Of a DNA stretch of 64,000 bases, positions 47,942 to 56,773 are shown piece after piece. The position numbers and the translations under genes are program-made. This DNA comes from Alphaproteobacteria bacterium. Lineage in GTDB: Bacteria > Pseudomonadota > Alphaproteobacteria > Rhodobacterales > Rhodobacteraceae. The notes under the pieces are model-generated. The model was not told where the DNA came from. It made no database searches and was given only the letters and a program-made list of their open reading frames with translations. The stretch lies in the NCBI GenBank assembly GCA_030425185.1, contig JAUIAU010000008.1, forward strand, positions 1-64,000. Direction: 5' to 3'. Positions within the stretch are counted from its first letter, which is position 1, and each line of letters begins with the position of its first letter.

Positions 47942-49117
47942 ATGACCGGCATCGTCTTTCTTTCCGGCGCCCGCACCGCCATCGGCACCTTTGGCGGCAG
48001 CTTTGCGGGCACGCCCCCGATCACGCTTGCGGCGCATGTCGCCCGCGCCGCGCTCGCCCGCGCCGGGATCGAGGGCGACCGCATCGGCCACGTCGTCTTC
48101 GGGCACATCATCAATACCGAGCCGCGCGACATGTATCTCAGCCGCGTCGCCGCGATGGAGGCCGGGGTCCCCGACACCGTGCCCGCGATGAACGTCAACC
48201 GGCTCTGCGGATCGGGTGCGCAGGCCATCGTCTCGGCGGCGCAGTCGCTGATGCTGGGCGATGCCGAGTTCGCGCTGGCGGGCGGAGCCGAGTGCATGAG
48301 CCGCTCGCCCTACATCCTGCCTGCCGCCCGCTGGGGCCAGAAGATGGGCGACGTCGGCGCACAGGACATGATGCTGGGGGCGCTCAACTGCCCGTTCGGC
48401 ACCGGGCACATGGGCGTCACCGCCGAGAACGTCGCGGCCGAGCATGGGGTCAGCCGCGAAGACCAGGATGCCTTCGCGATGGAGAGCCAGACCCGCGCCG
48501 CCGCCGCCATCGCAGAAGGACGGTTCAAGGACCAGATCGTCCCGTTCGAGATCGCGGGCCGCAAGGGCCCCACCGTGGTGGATACCGACGAACACCCGAA
48601 GGCCACCAGCCTCGACGCCCTCGCCGGTCTGCGCCCGGTGTTCCGCAAGGACGGCAGCGTCACCGCCGGGAACGCCAGCGGCATCAACGACGGGGCCGCG
48701 GCCCTCGTGCTGGCGACCGAGAGCGCCGCAGCGCAGGCCGGGCTGACCCCGCGCGCGCGCCTGATCGGCTACGCGCATTCCGGCGTTCGGCCCGAGGTCA
48801 TGGGCATCGGCCCGATCCCCGCGGTCGAGGCCCTGCTGGCGCGCACCGGGCTGACGGTGGACGACTTCGACGTGATCGAGTCGAACGAGGCCTTCGCGGC
48901 TCAGGCCATCGCGGTGAACCGGGCCCTCGGCCTCGACCCCACCAAGGTCAACCCGAACGGCGGCGCCATCGCGCTCGGCCACCCGGTCGGGGCCACCGGC
49001 GCGATCCTGACCGTGAAGGCCATCGCCGAGCTTGAACGCACCGGCGGCAAGCGCGCCATCGTCACCATGTGCATCGGCGGCGGTCAGGGCATCGCGCTGG
49101 CGCTCGAACGGCTCTGA
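47942..49117 (+). CDS. Acetyl-CoA C-acyltransferase (thiolase)
   Basis: 391-aa thiolase. The acyl-carrying cysteine is C89 (VNRLCGSGAQ), the histidine is in ALGHPVGATGA and the second cysteine in MCIGGGQG, all at their usual places. The sequence is closest in style to biosynthetic/beta-ketothiolases (BktB/PhaA-like); chain-length preference is not clear. It follows hpaR by 73 nt on the same strand, so its link to aromatic degradation is possible but unproved. Convergent with pbpC (6-nt gap). Confidence 0.92.
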   Translation: MTGIVFLSGARTAIGTFGGSFAGTPPITLAAHVARAALARAGIEGDRIGHVVFGHIINTEPRDMYLSRVAAMEAGVPDTVPAMNVNRLCGSGAQAIVSAAQSLMLGDAEFALAGGAECMSRSPYILPAARWGQKMGDVGAQDMMLGALNCPFGTGHMGVTAENVAAEHGVSREDQDAFAMESQTRAAAAIAEGRFKDQIVPFEIAGRKGPTVVDTDEHPKATSLDALAGLRPVFRKDGSVTAGNASGINDGAAALVLATESAAAQAGLTPRARLIGYAHSGVRPEVMGIGPIPAVEALLARTGLTVDDFDVIESNEAFAAQAIAVNRALGLDPTKVNPNGGAIALGHPVGATGAILTVKAIAELERTGGKRAIVTMCIGGGQGIALALERL

Positions 49118-49123
49118 CCCGGC

Positions 49124-51163
49124 TCAGGGGCGCACCTCGACCGAGACGCGCCCCACCGCCCCCTCGGCATCGATCACCGTCAGGGTGACGAAGCCTGGCC
49201 CGGCATCCTGCAGCGCGGTCTCCCGTCGCATCACGCCCGTCGCGACCGGCACGCCATCGGCCAGCACGGCGAAGGGCGGCACGCCGCCGCGCAGCTTCAC
49301 CGGCAGTCCGCCCGGCATCGGGGCCAGCACCGCGCCCTGCGGCGGAAACGCGATCTCGACCCGCCGTTCGGGCTGCAGGGCCGCGTCGCGGCTGCGGAAC
49401 TGGCGCAGCGGCAGCGGCAGGTCGGCGGTGGCCACCGTCAGCGTCGCGGGCGGCGGCGGCGGGGCAGGCACGAACCGGGGCGTCACCGCGCCGAATGCCT
49501 CGAACAGCAGCGGGGCAGCGACATCCGCGCCGAAGGCCCCCGGGACCGGCGTGCCGTCCGGGCGGCCCAGCCAGACGCCGACCACATGCGCCCCGTCATA
49601 GCCGATCGCCCAGGCGTCACGGTGGCCGTAGCTTGTGCCCGTCTTGAAGGCGAGCCCGCGCGCGGCACGGGGCGGCGGCGGCACCCCGCGCAGGACGTCG
49701 CCAACCTGCCAGGCGGCGACCTCGCCCATGATCCGGGTGCCACCGGTCGCGGCACTCGCGGCGTCCCACCCGGGTCGCACGGCCTGGCCGCCAGCGGCAA
49801 TCCCGGCGTAAAGGCCGACCAGTTCTTCCAGCGTCACCCCGACCCCGCCCAGCGCCACGGCAAGGCCCGGGACCCCGCCCGGCAGGCGCGGCTCCATCCC
49901 TGCGCGGCGCATCGCGGCGGTCAGGTTGGCAGGACCGAGCGCCTCGGTCAGCTTCACGGCCGGGATGTTCAGCGAGGCCTGCAACGCGTCGCGCAAGCTC
50001 AGCGTGCCCCGCCACGTCTTGTCGAAGTTCTGCGGCACGTAAGTGCCAAAGGCGGTCGGGCGGTCCTCGATCAGGGTCTCCGGGTGGGCCAGCCCGGCAT
50101 CGAAGGCAAGGCCATAAACCAGCGGCTTCAGCGTCGAACCGGGCGAGCGGACCGCCCGCGTCATATCCACGAACCCTTGCCGCGCGCCATCCTCAAGGCC
50201 CGCCGATCCCACCGAGGCCCGGATCAGCCCGGTCGCGGTCTCCACCACGAGGATCGCTGCCGAGATCTGTGGCCCGGTCGTCCGCGCCGCCTCGGCCGCC
50301 AGCCCCTCCAGCCGGGCCTGCAACCCGGCATCGAGGCTCAGGTCGTGCCGCAGCGGCCCCGGACGCTCGGCCGCGACCCGGTCGGTAAGGTGCGTCGCCA
50401 GCGCCGGAAAGGGGCGGCGAAGGTCTGGAACCGGGGCGCGCCGGGCACTCTCCAGCGTCTCGGCATCGATCACGCCAGCCGCCGCCGCGCGGGCCAGCAC
50501 CCGGTCCCGCGCCTGCCGCGCCGCCTCGGGAAACCGGTCCGGTCGCCGGGATTCGGGGCTCTGCGGCAGGGCCACCAGCAGCGCGGCCTGCGCGGGCGTC
50601 AGCCGCCCCGGCGCCCGCCCCAGCCATGTCAGCGCCCCGGCCCGCACCCCTTCGATGTTGCCGCCGAACGGGGCCAGCGTCAGGTAAAGCTCAAGCACCT
50701 GCGCCTTGGTCAGCCGCCGTTCCAGCGCCAGCGCCAGCCGGACCTGCCGCAGCTTGCCCGCCCAGGCGCCGGTGCCGCTGTTTTCCAGCAGGCGCGCCAC
50801 CTGCATCGTCAGCGTCGAGCCGCCCGAGACGACACGCCTCGCCCGCAGGCTCTGCCCCGCCGCGCGCAGGATCGCCAGCGGATCGACCCCCGCATGGTCA
50901 GGGAACCGCTGATCCTCGTAGGCCAGCAGCATCGCGAGGTAGAGCGGGTCTACCGCCGCCGGGTCGGCCCCCAGCCGATAGCGCCCGTCCTCGACCGTGT
51001 AGGCGCGCAGCAGGACGCCGCTCCGGTCGCGCATCTCGACGCTGGTCTCGGGCACCAGCGGCGGCAGCTCGGTCGCCGCCACCCAGACATCGAGGCTGTC
51101 CCGCGCCAGCGCCGCGCCGAAGAGCAGCGCCACCGCCAGCAGCAGCGTCCTGGCGGACCTCAC
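49124..51163 (-). CDS. pbpC: Penicillin-binding protein 1C (PbpC)
   Basis: 679-aa class A-type PBP anchored by one N-terminal membrane segment. Glycosyltransferase domain: catalytic Glu83 in LLAYEDQRFPDHAGVD, then VVSGGSTLTMQVARLL. Transpeptidase domain: SPGSTLKPLVYG (SxxK), SLNIPAVKL (SxN) and FKTGTSYGHRDAW (KTG). A C-terminal BiPBP_C-like beta domain ends the protein. GTG start, one base after the stop of the alpha-2-macroglobulin gene, which is its constant partner in proteobacteria. Confidence 0.93.
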   Translation of the reverse strand: MRSARTLLLAVALLFGAALARDSLDVWVAATELPPLVPETSVEMRDRSGVLLRAYTVEDGRYRLGADPAAVDPLYLAMLLAYEDQRFPDHAGVDPLAILRAAGQSLRARRVVSGGSTLTMQVARLLENSGTGAWAGKLRQVRLALALERRLTKAQVLELYLTLAPFGGNIEGVRAGALTWLGRAPGRLTPAQAALLVALPQSPESRRPDRFPEAARQARDRVLARAAAAGVIDAETLESARRAPVPDLRRPFPALATHLTDRVAAERPGPLRHDLSLDAGLQARLEGLAAEAARTTGPQISAAILVVETATGLIRASVGSAGLEDGARQGFVDMTRAVRSPGSTLKPLVYGLAFDAGLAHPETLIEDRPTAFGTYVPQNFDKTWRGTLSLRDALQASLNIPAVKLTEALGPANLTAAMRRAGMEPRLPGGVPGLAVALGGVGVTLEELVGLYAGIAAGGQAVRPGWDAASAATGGTRIMGEVAAWQVGDVLRGVPPPPRAARGLAFKTGTSYGHRDAWAIGYDGAHVVGVWLGRPDGTPVPGAFGADVAAPLLFEAFGAVTPRFVPAPPPPPATLTVATADLPLPLRQFRSRDAALQPERRVEIAFPPQGAVLAPMPGGLPVKLRGGVPPFAVLADGVPVATGVMRRETALQDAGPGFVTLTVIDAEGAVGRVSVEVRP

Positions 51164-51164
51164 C

Positions 51165-54100
51165 TCAGCGCACCACCGTCACGCGCCCGGTGTCGCTGAC
51201 CGCCCGGTAATGCGGGCGATACATGTCCTCCACCATCGCGGCGGGGTGATGGAAGCTGCCCGGCGACACGGCGCGGACGATGTAGGCCAGCTGGAACGCC
51301 CGGCTGCCATAGTGATCGACCGCGGCGCGGAACTGGTCGGACCGGAACTCGACGTTGCTGGGCGTCGTCTCCAGCGTCAGCCACTCCAGCGCCGCGACAT
51401 CACCTGTCGACAGCAGCGACGGGTTGTCGATCTCGAAGCCCGCCGGCAGCGGGTCGACCACCATCAGCCGCCCTTCGCGGCTGCCGGAGGGGCGGACCGT
51501 CAGCAGGGTGACGAAGCGGTCGCCCGCGCGCACCCGCTCCGGCGTGACCGGCTCGCCCTCCATCGTGAAGTAGCGCCGGTCGATGCTGTAGCCGTTCCCG
51601 CCTGCGGGCGGGGCCACCTCGGGCACACCGAAGGTGGTCAGCACCAGCGTCTCGTCCCGGGAGCTGCGGGTCCGGATCGCCAGCGGCGCGAAGGTGTCCG
51701 GCTCCAGTACCCGCACCAGCGGCCCGTCCACCGCCTCGTCGTTGACGGTGAACCCGGCCTCGGGCGCGGTCGCCAGTTCGGTCGCGGCGCGCAGGGCCCA
51801 GACCGCCTCCTGGGTCGAGCGCCGGTCCTCCGGACGCGCCAGCGCGGCGGCCACCAGCGTGGCCTCGTCCGCCGCCGTGCTGCCCGCCTCCAGCGCCAGC
51901 GCCAGCACCGCCGCCGCATCGCGCCGGGCGGTGCCATAGTCGATCCGCCACAGCGTCGTCACCGGCGGGCGCGCCGCCTCGGCGGCCACCCGCTGCGTCG
52001 CCAGCCGGAACATCCGGTCGGCCCGCGTCTGGTCGCCGTAGCTCGCCAGCGCCGCGCCGAGCTGGGCCAGCGCGAGCGGGGTCGAGAACGCGTCCGCCTT
52101 CACGTCGGCGTAGTAGCGCAGGTCTCCCGTCGCCGCGGCCCCTTCGCGCGCCAGCACGTAGAGCGCATAGGCAATCGGCTGCCCCCCGGAGTCGAAGTCC
52201 GGCACGTAGCTCAGCTGGTTGCGCAGGTTGTCGAGGGCGAGGCGGAAGCCGACATCCGGCACCGCCAGCCCTGCCGCCCGGGCGCGGCTCAGGAAGTCGG
52301 TCACATAGGCGTCGAGCCACAGGTCGCCGCTCTCGGGCCGCCACAGGCCGAACGCGCCGCTGGAAGTCTGGCGGGTCATCACCGTCCCGATCGCCTGCTG
52401 CAACCGCTCGTCCAGCGTGGCATCGCCGTCGAGTCCCATCGCCAGCGCCAGCGGACGCGCGTCGAGAAGCGGCAATGCCCGGCTGGTGATCTGCTCGGTA
52501 CAGCCCCACGGGTAGCGGTCGAGCGCGGCCAGAAGCCCGGGCGCATCGAACCGCGCCAGCGCGCCTGCCGACAGCACGGCATGCCCGGTGCCCGCCCGGA
52601 AGCCCGCGAAGATGTCCCGGTCCACGGTAAAGGTGTCCCCGGCCGCCAGCGTGAACCGGTTCGAGCGCGTCACCTCCGGATCGTTGGCCCGGACCCCGAG
52701 GCGCAACTGCCGCTCGGTCGTCGTGCCGTCGGGCAGCCGCAGCGCGACGGTCAGGTCGCCATCTCCCACATCCCCGGCCCGGATCGGCAGCTCCAGCACC
52801 TGCCGCCCCTGCGGCGGCAGCGTCACGCGGCCCGGCACGGCCCCTGCCAGCATCAGCGGTCCGGTGGCCGTCACCCCGAGCCCCACGTCCCCCGCCGGTC
52901 CGTCGGCATGGGTCAGTTCCAGCCGCAGCACGCTCTCGTCGCCGGGGGCGAGGAAGCGCGGCAGAGTTGCGGACAGAACCACCGGGTCGCGCAGGATCAC
53001 GTCCGTCGCGGCCTGCCCGACCCCGCGCGCGGTCCAGGCCACGGCCATCAGCCGCAAAGTGCCGTTGAACGGGCCGGGGTCATAGACCAGTGTCGCCTGT
53101 CCGGCCGCGTCCACCTGCACCGGGCCGGAGAACCACACCGCCAGGTCCTCGGTCGGCGGCGGCGCCTCCAGCCGCGCGTCGCCCGCGCCGTCGCCACCCG
53201 AGCGGACCACGCCCAGCGCGCCGTCGGTCGCATCGATCAGCCGCCCGTAGAGGTCGCGCAGCCCGACGCCCAGCCGCCGCTGGCCGAAATAGTGCCCCTG
53301 CGGATCGGGGGCCGCGAAGCTGGTCAGGTTCAGGATGCCGACATCGACGGCGGCCAGCGTCAGCCAGGCCTGCTCTCCCGGCGCGGCACCCGCCACGGTC
53401 ACGCGCATCTCCAGCGGCGTGCCCGCGCGCTGCACCTCGGGCGCGTCGAGCGCGACCGACAGTGCCCGGTCGCCCGGGTCGACGGCGGCATGGGCAAGGC
53501 CCAGCGCCCGCGTCGGCATCCGCGCGTCGCCTCCGACCGGCGTCAGCAGCGTCGCGGTGACGTAGGCCCCGCTGCCCCAGGCGTCGGTCACCGGAATCTC
53601 GACAGCGATCTCGCCCGCCGTCACCGGCACCACGCGCCGGTCGATCAGCCGGTCCGACAGCACGGTCACCAGCAGGGTGCCGTCGCTCTCCGGGGTGGCG
53701 CGCATCATGGCGGTGTCCCCGACCGCGTAGCTGGGCTTGTCCAGCGTCACCGCCAGCAGGTCCGGCGTAGCACTGGCGTCATCGCCCGACCACCAGCCCG
53801 CGCTGAACGCGGTCGAGGCTGCGGCATAGGTCCCGTCCAGCCGCTCGACCTCCAGCTCGTAGCGCCCCCAGGCCACGGCGGCCTCGACCACGGCGCGGCC
53901 GTTCTCCAGCGTCGCGTCCCCGATGGCGACGCGCGTGCGGCGGGTCACCGGCTCCCAGGTCCAGTCACCGTAAAGCTGGTACCACTGGTAGCGGGTCTCG
54001 ACCCGGTTCAGGGTCCAGCGCACGGTCATGTCCTCGGGCGCGAGGTCGGCGGAAAGACCGACGATCTCGAACCCGGCGGTCCCGTTCTCGGGCGCGCTGT

Positions 54101-56618
54101 CCTCGAACAGGGGGCGCAGGCCCAGCAGCGGCGCGGTCGGCGCCAGCGGCATCGTGATCCGCCGCTCCACCGGACGCGCGTTGCCCTCCCGGACCTCGAC
54201 CGCCAGCCGCGCCTCGTAGGGGCGGTCGGTCGTCGGCGGCTCCGGCAGGCTGACCGGCACCAGCGCTGCCCCGCCCGGCCCTGTCACCACCTGCGGCAGC
54301 GGCTCACCCACCGTCTCGGGCCTCTCGTCATGGCGGCCGAACACGACACCCGGGAAGCCCGGCAACCCGGCACTGGGGGCGACGGACGCGAAGCCCGACA
54401 CCGGCAGGTCCCCGGCAGGCGCGCCGAACAGGTAATCGGCCTGCACCTCCAGCGGCAGGACCTCGCCCGCTGGCAGCAGCCCGTCGGGCACCGACAGCGT
54501 CACGTCGATCCGCTCCGGCAGGAAGTCCTCGACCAGCACCGTCTCGGTTACCAGCGGCGCGGCCTCCGGATCGGCATGGAGCGCGATCTTCCACGTCCCG
54601 CGCGGCACCGACAGGCCCAGCGGGAACGCCAGCACATGGCCCCCGGCCCCGACCGGTTCGGACACCTGCCGGGCGTATTCTACCCCGTCCGGACGGCTCA
54701 GGATCGCCGTCAGCGGCAGGTCCGCGACCGCATCCGCCCGCCCGTCGCCCGCAAGGGCCGTGACATGGATCGTCTCGCCAACCCGGTAGGCCCCGCGCTC
54801 GGTCGTCAGGAACACGTCGATCGGCGGCGCCGCCGGGCGGCCTTCCACCCCCCGGTCGCTCAGGTCGAACTCGGGATCGGTCAGCGACAGGAAGGCGAAG
54901 TCGTCCGCGCCCATCCGCACCGTCAGCAAGGCCGGCGCGGCGGCCCCGGTGCCCCGCGTCAGGCCGGGCGCGAAACCCGCGAAGCCATCCGCATCCGTGA
55001 CCGCCGTCGCCAGCACCGCGTTCGCCCGGCTGACCAGTTGCACCTCGGCCCCGGCCTTGGGCCCGGTATCGGCCAGCGAGCGCACGGCGACATGCAGCCC
55101 GTCCGTGCCCTGCATCGTCAGCACGCCGAGGTCCGAGACCACGAACCACTGCGTCGCGGGCGGGGTCTGGTCCTCTTCCGCGCCCTGCGCGCTGACCCGA
55201 AGCGTATAGAGCCCGGGCGCCAGCGCCCCCACCGCCTCGCCAAGCGGCAGGCGGCTCGTCGTGTCGCGGTTCAGCTCACCCGAGACCGTCGCGGTCCCGT
55301 CCCAGACGCGCTCGGCCTGGTTTTCATCGAACCAGTCCACGTCCCAGCGCGACAGCGGCTTGCCGAACATGCCGTTGCGTTGCAGCGCGAGGATGTTCCG
55401 GTCGCTGACCTTCGACAGCACGAGGTCGAGGTCGCTGACGTTCACCGTGACCACCGGCAGCGCCGTGATCTCTGCGACGGGCAGCACGTAGCCGCGCCCG
55501 GCGAAGCGCACCGCAGGCGTCCGGTCGCGCACGTAGAGATCGAGCGGCACCGACGCCATCAGCACCTCGCCCGAGGCCGCGGGCAGCCCTTCCCGGAACA
55601 CCACGCGGTAGCGCTCGCCATGCGCCACGCCGTCGATGCAGATCTGCTTGCCGTCGGCCTCGACCGCCAGCCCGGCAACCGGAACCTGCACGAAGGGGGT
55701 GTAGTCCACCCCCGCCTGCACGAGGTCCTCCGAGAAGGTCGCGCAGATGCGCGGCGCGGCACTGTCGCTGTCCACCCGGTGCTCGGTGATCCGGAAGCCG
55801 AAGCGGGCAATGGCGTCGTCCAGCGCATCCTGCAGGTCGATGCGCGGCGCGATGTCGTTGGCGAGGCGCAGCACCGGGATCGACTCGCGCCCGCGTCCGA
55901 CATCCTGCAGCGCCTTGCCGATCACCGCCAGCGCCGAGGCACGCACCGGGGCCTCCCGCCCGCGCAGGTAGCCGTTGATCCCGGCCGCGATGGCGGTCTC
56001 GCGCCAGCGCCGGGTCTCGCTGCCGTTGCCGCCCTCGATCAGCCCGGACAGCCGGGCATATTCCACCCACTGGTCGGCCCGGTCGGTCAGGTTGATCGCT
56101 GCTCCCATGAAGCGCAGCGCCGACACCGGGTTGCCCGACTGCGCCGCGTCACGCGCGGCATCGGCGAGGGCCGCCGCCTGCCACTCGCCCGACACGTGCC
56201 GTTCCGGCAGGGCGCGCGCCAGCGTCCGCGCCTCCGCCAGGTCCTCGGGACGCAGCATGCCGAGGTCGGCCGCGCGCGCGTCGGCCTGCGCGAGGATCGC
56301 CGGATCGGTCTCGAACACCCGCCCGGACAGCGCGCCCTCGTAGGGCACCGCCTCGCCCGCGCCGGTCTTCGGGAAACAGGCGTTGGCCCGGATGTTGTAG
56401 GTGAACGCCCCGCAGGCCCGGTCCGCGAGGCAGGCGTCGCGGCAGGTCGCGAAATCGGTCTCGAAGATCGGGGTCAGGTCGCCGCCCGGAAAGTCGACGT
56501 TCTGGCTCAGCGCGACCCGGCGCTCGGGCACGGACTGGGCCTGCAGGGGCAGAACCAGCGCGGCGAGGGCCAGAACAACCCCTCCCGCAAGACGACCGAC
56601 AGGGGCAAGGCGCGACAT
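51165..56618 (-). CDS. Alpha-2-macroglobulin family protein with thioester and PAN/apple-like domain
   Basis: 1817-aa periplasmic protein, larger than E. coli YfhM (about 1650). Signal peptide LAGGVVLALAALVLPLQAQS without lipobox; residues about 27-75 form a PAN/apple-like module (FETDFATCRDACLADRACG, then CFPKTG). MG domains follow, and the thioester motif GCTEQ has Cys1373 and Gln1376, so it should trap proteases covalently. It acts as a periplasmic protease inhibitor whose partner PbpC repairs peptidoglycan. ATG 56618 chosen for the signal peptide. Missing lipobox means it is probably soluble rather than membrane-tethered as in E. coli. Confidence 0.93.
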   Translation of the reverse strand: MSRLAPVGRLAGGVVLALAALVLPLQAQSVPERRVALSQNVDFPGGDLTPIFETDFATCRDACLADRACGAFTYNIRANACFPKTGAGEAVPYEGALSGRVFETDPAILAQADARAADLGMLRPEDLAEARTLARALPERHVSGEWQAAALADAARDAAQSGNPVSALRFMGAAINLTDRADQWVEYARLSGLIEGGNGSETRRWRETAIAAGINGYLRGREAPVRASALAVIGKALQDVGRGRESIPVLRLANDIAPRIDLQDALDDAIARFGFRITEHRVDSDSAAPRICATFSEDLVQAGVDYTPFVQVPVAGLAVEADGKQICIDGVAHGERYRVVFREGLPAASGEVLMASVPLDLYVRDRTPAVRFAGRGYVLPVAEITALPVVTVNVSDLDLVLSKVSDRNILALQRNGMFGKPLSRWDVDWFDENQAERVWDGTATVSGELNRDTTSRLPLGEAVGALAPGLYTLRVSAQGAEEDQTPPATQWFVVSDLGVLTMQGTDGLHVAVRSLADTGPKAGAEVQLVSRANAVLATAVTDADGFAGFAPGLTRGTGAAAPALLTVRMGADDFAFLSLTDPEFDLSDRGVEGRPAAPPIDVFLTTERGAYRVGETIHVTALAGDGRADAVADLPLTAILSRPDGVEYARQVSEPVGAGGHVLAFPLGLSVPRGTWKIALHADPEAAPLVTETVLVEDFLPERIDVTLSVPDGLLPAGEVLPLEVQADYLFGAPAGDLPVSGFASVAPSAGLPGFPGVVFGRHDERPETVGEPLPQVVTGPGGAALVPVSLPEPPTTDRPYEARLAVEVREGNARPVERRITMPLAPTAPLLGLRPLFEDSAPENGTAGFEIVGLSADLAPEDMTVRWTLNRVETRYQWYQLYGDWTWEPVTRRTRVAIGDATLENGRAVVEAAVAWGRYELEVERLDGTYAAASTAFSAGWWSGDDASATPDLLAVTLDKPSYAVGDTAMMRATPESDGTLLVTVLSDRLIDRRVVPVTAGEIAVEIPVTDAWGSGAYVTATLLTPVGGDARMPTRALGLAHAAVDPGDRALSVALDAPEVQRAGTPLEMRVTVAGAAPGEQAWLTLAAVDVGILNLTSFAAPDPQGHYFGQRRLGVGLRDLYGRLIDATDGALGVVRSGGDGAGDARLEAPPPTEDLAVWFSGPVQVDAAGQATLVYDPGPFNGTLRLMAVAWTARGVGQAATDVILRDPVVLSATLPRFLAPGDESVLRLELTHADGPAGDVGLGVTATGPLMLAGAVPGRVTLPPQGRQVLELPIRAGDVGDGDLTVALRLPDGTTTERQLRLGVRANDPEVTRSNRFTLAAGDTFTVDRDIFAGFRAGTGHAVLSAGALARFDAPGLLAALDRYPWGCTEQITSRALPLLDARPLALAMGLDGDATLDERLQQAIGTVMTRQTSSGAFGLWRPESGDLWLDAYVTDFLSRARAAGLAVPDVGFRLALDNLRNQLSYVPDFDSGGQPIAYALYVLAREGAAATGDLRYYADVKADAFSTPLALAQLGAALASYGDQTRADRMFRLATQRVAAEAARPPVTTLWRIDYGTARRDAAAVLALALEAGSTAADEATLVAAALARPEDRRSTQEAVWALRAATELATAPEAGFTVNDEAVDGPLVRVLEPDTFAPLAIRTRSSRDETLVLTTFGVPEVAPPAGGNGYSIDRRYFTMEGEPVTPERVRAGDRFVTLLTVRPSGSREGRLMVVDPLPAGFEIDNPSLLSTGDVAALEWLTLETTPSNVEFRSDQFRAAVDHYGSRAFQLAYIVRAVSPGSFHHPAAMVEDMYRPHYRAVSDTGRVTVVR

Positions 56619-56773
56619 GATGCAATCTCCGGAACCGGGAATCCGACCTTCAGCGTGACACGCCGCCCCTTGTCCGGGCAAGGACGCTGCATCGTTAACC
56701 CGGCATTCACGGCTCCGGGGGCAGCCTGCGGGGCAGGTTCGGGCCGCCATTGCGCGCCTGAGGAGCGATGGCC

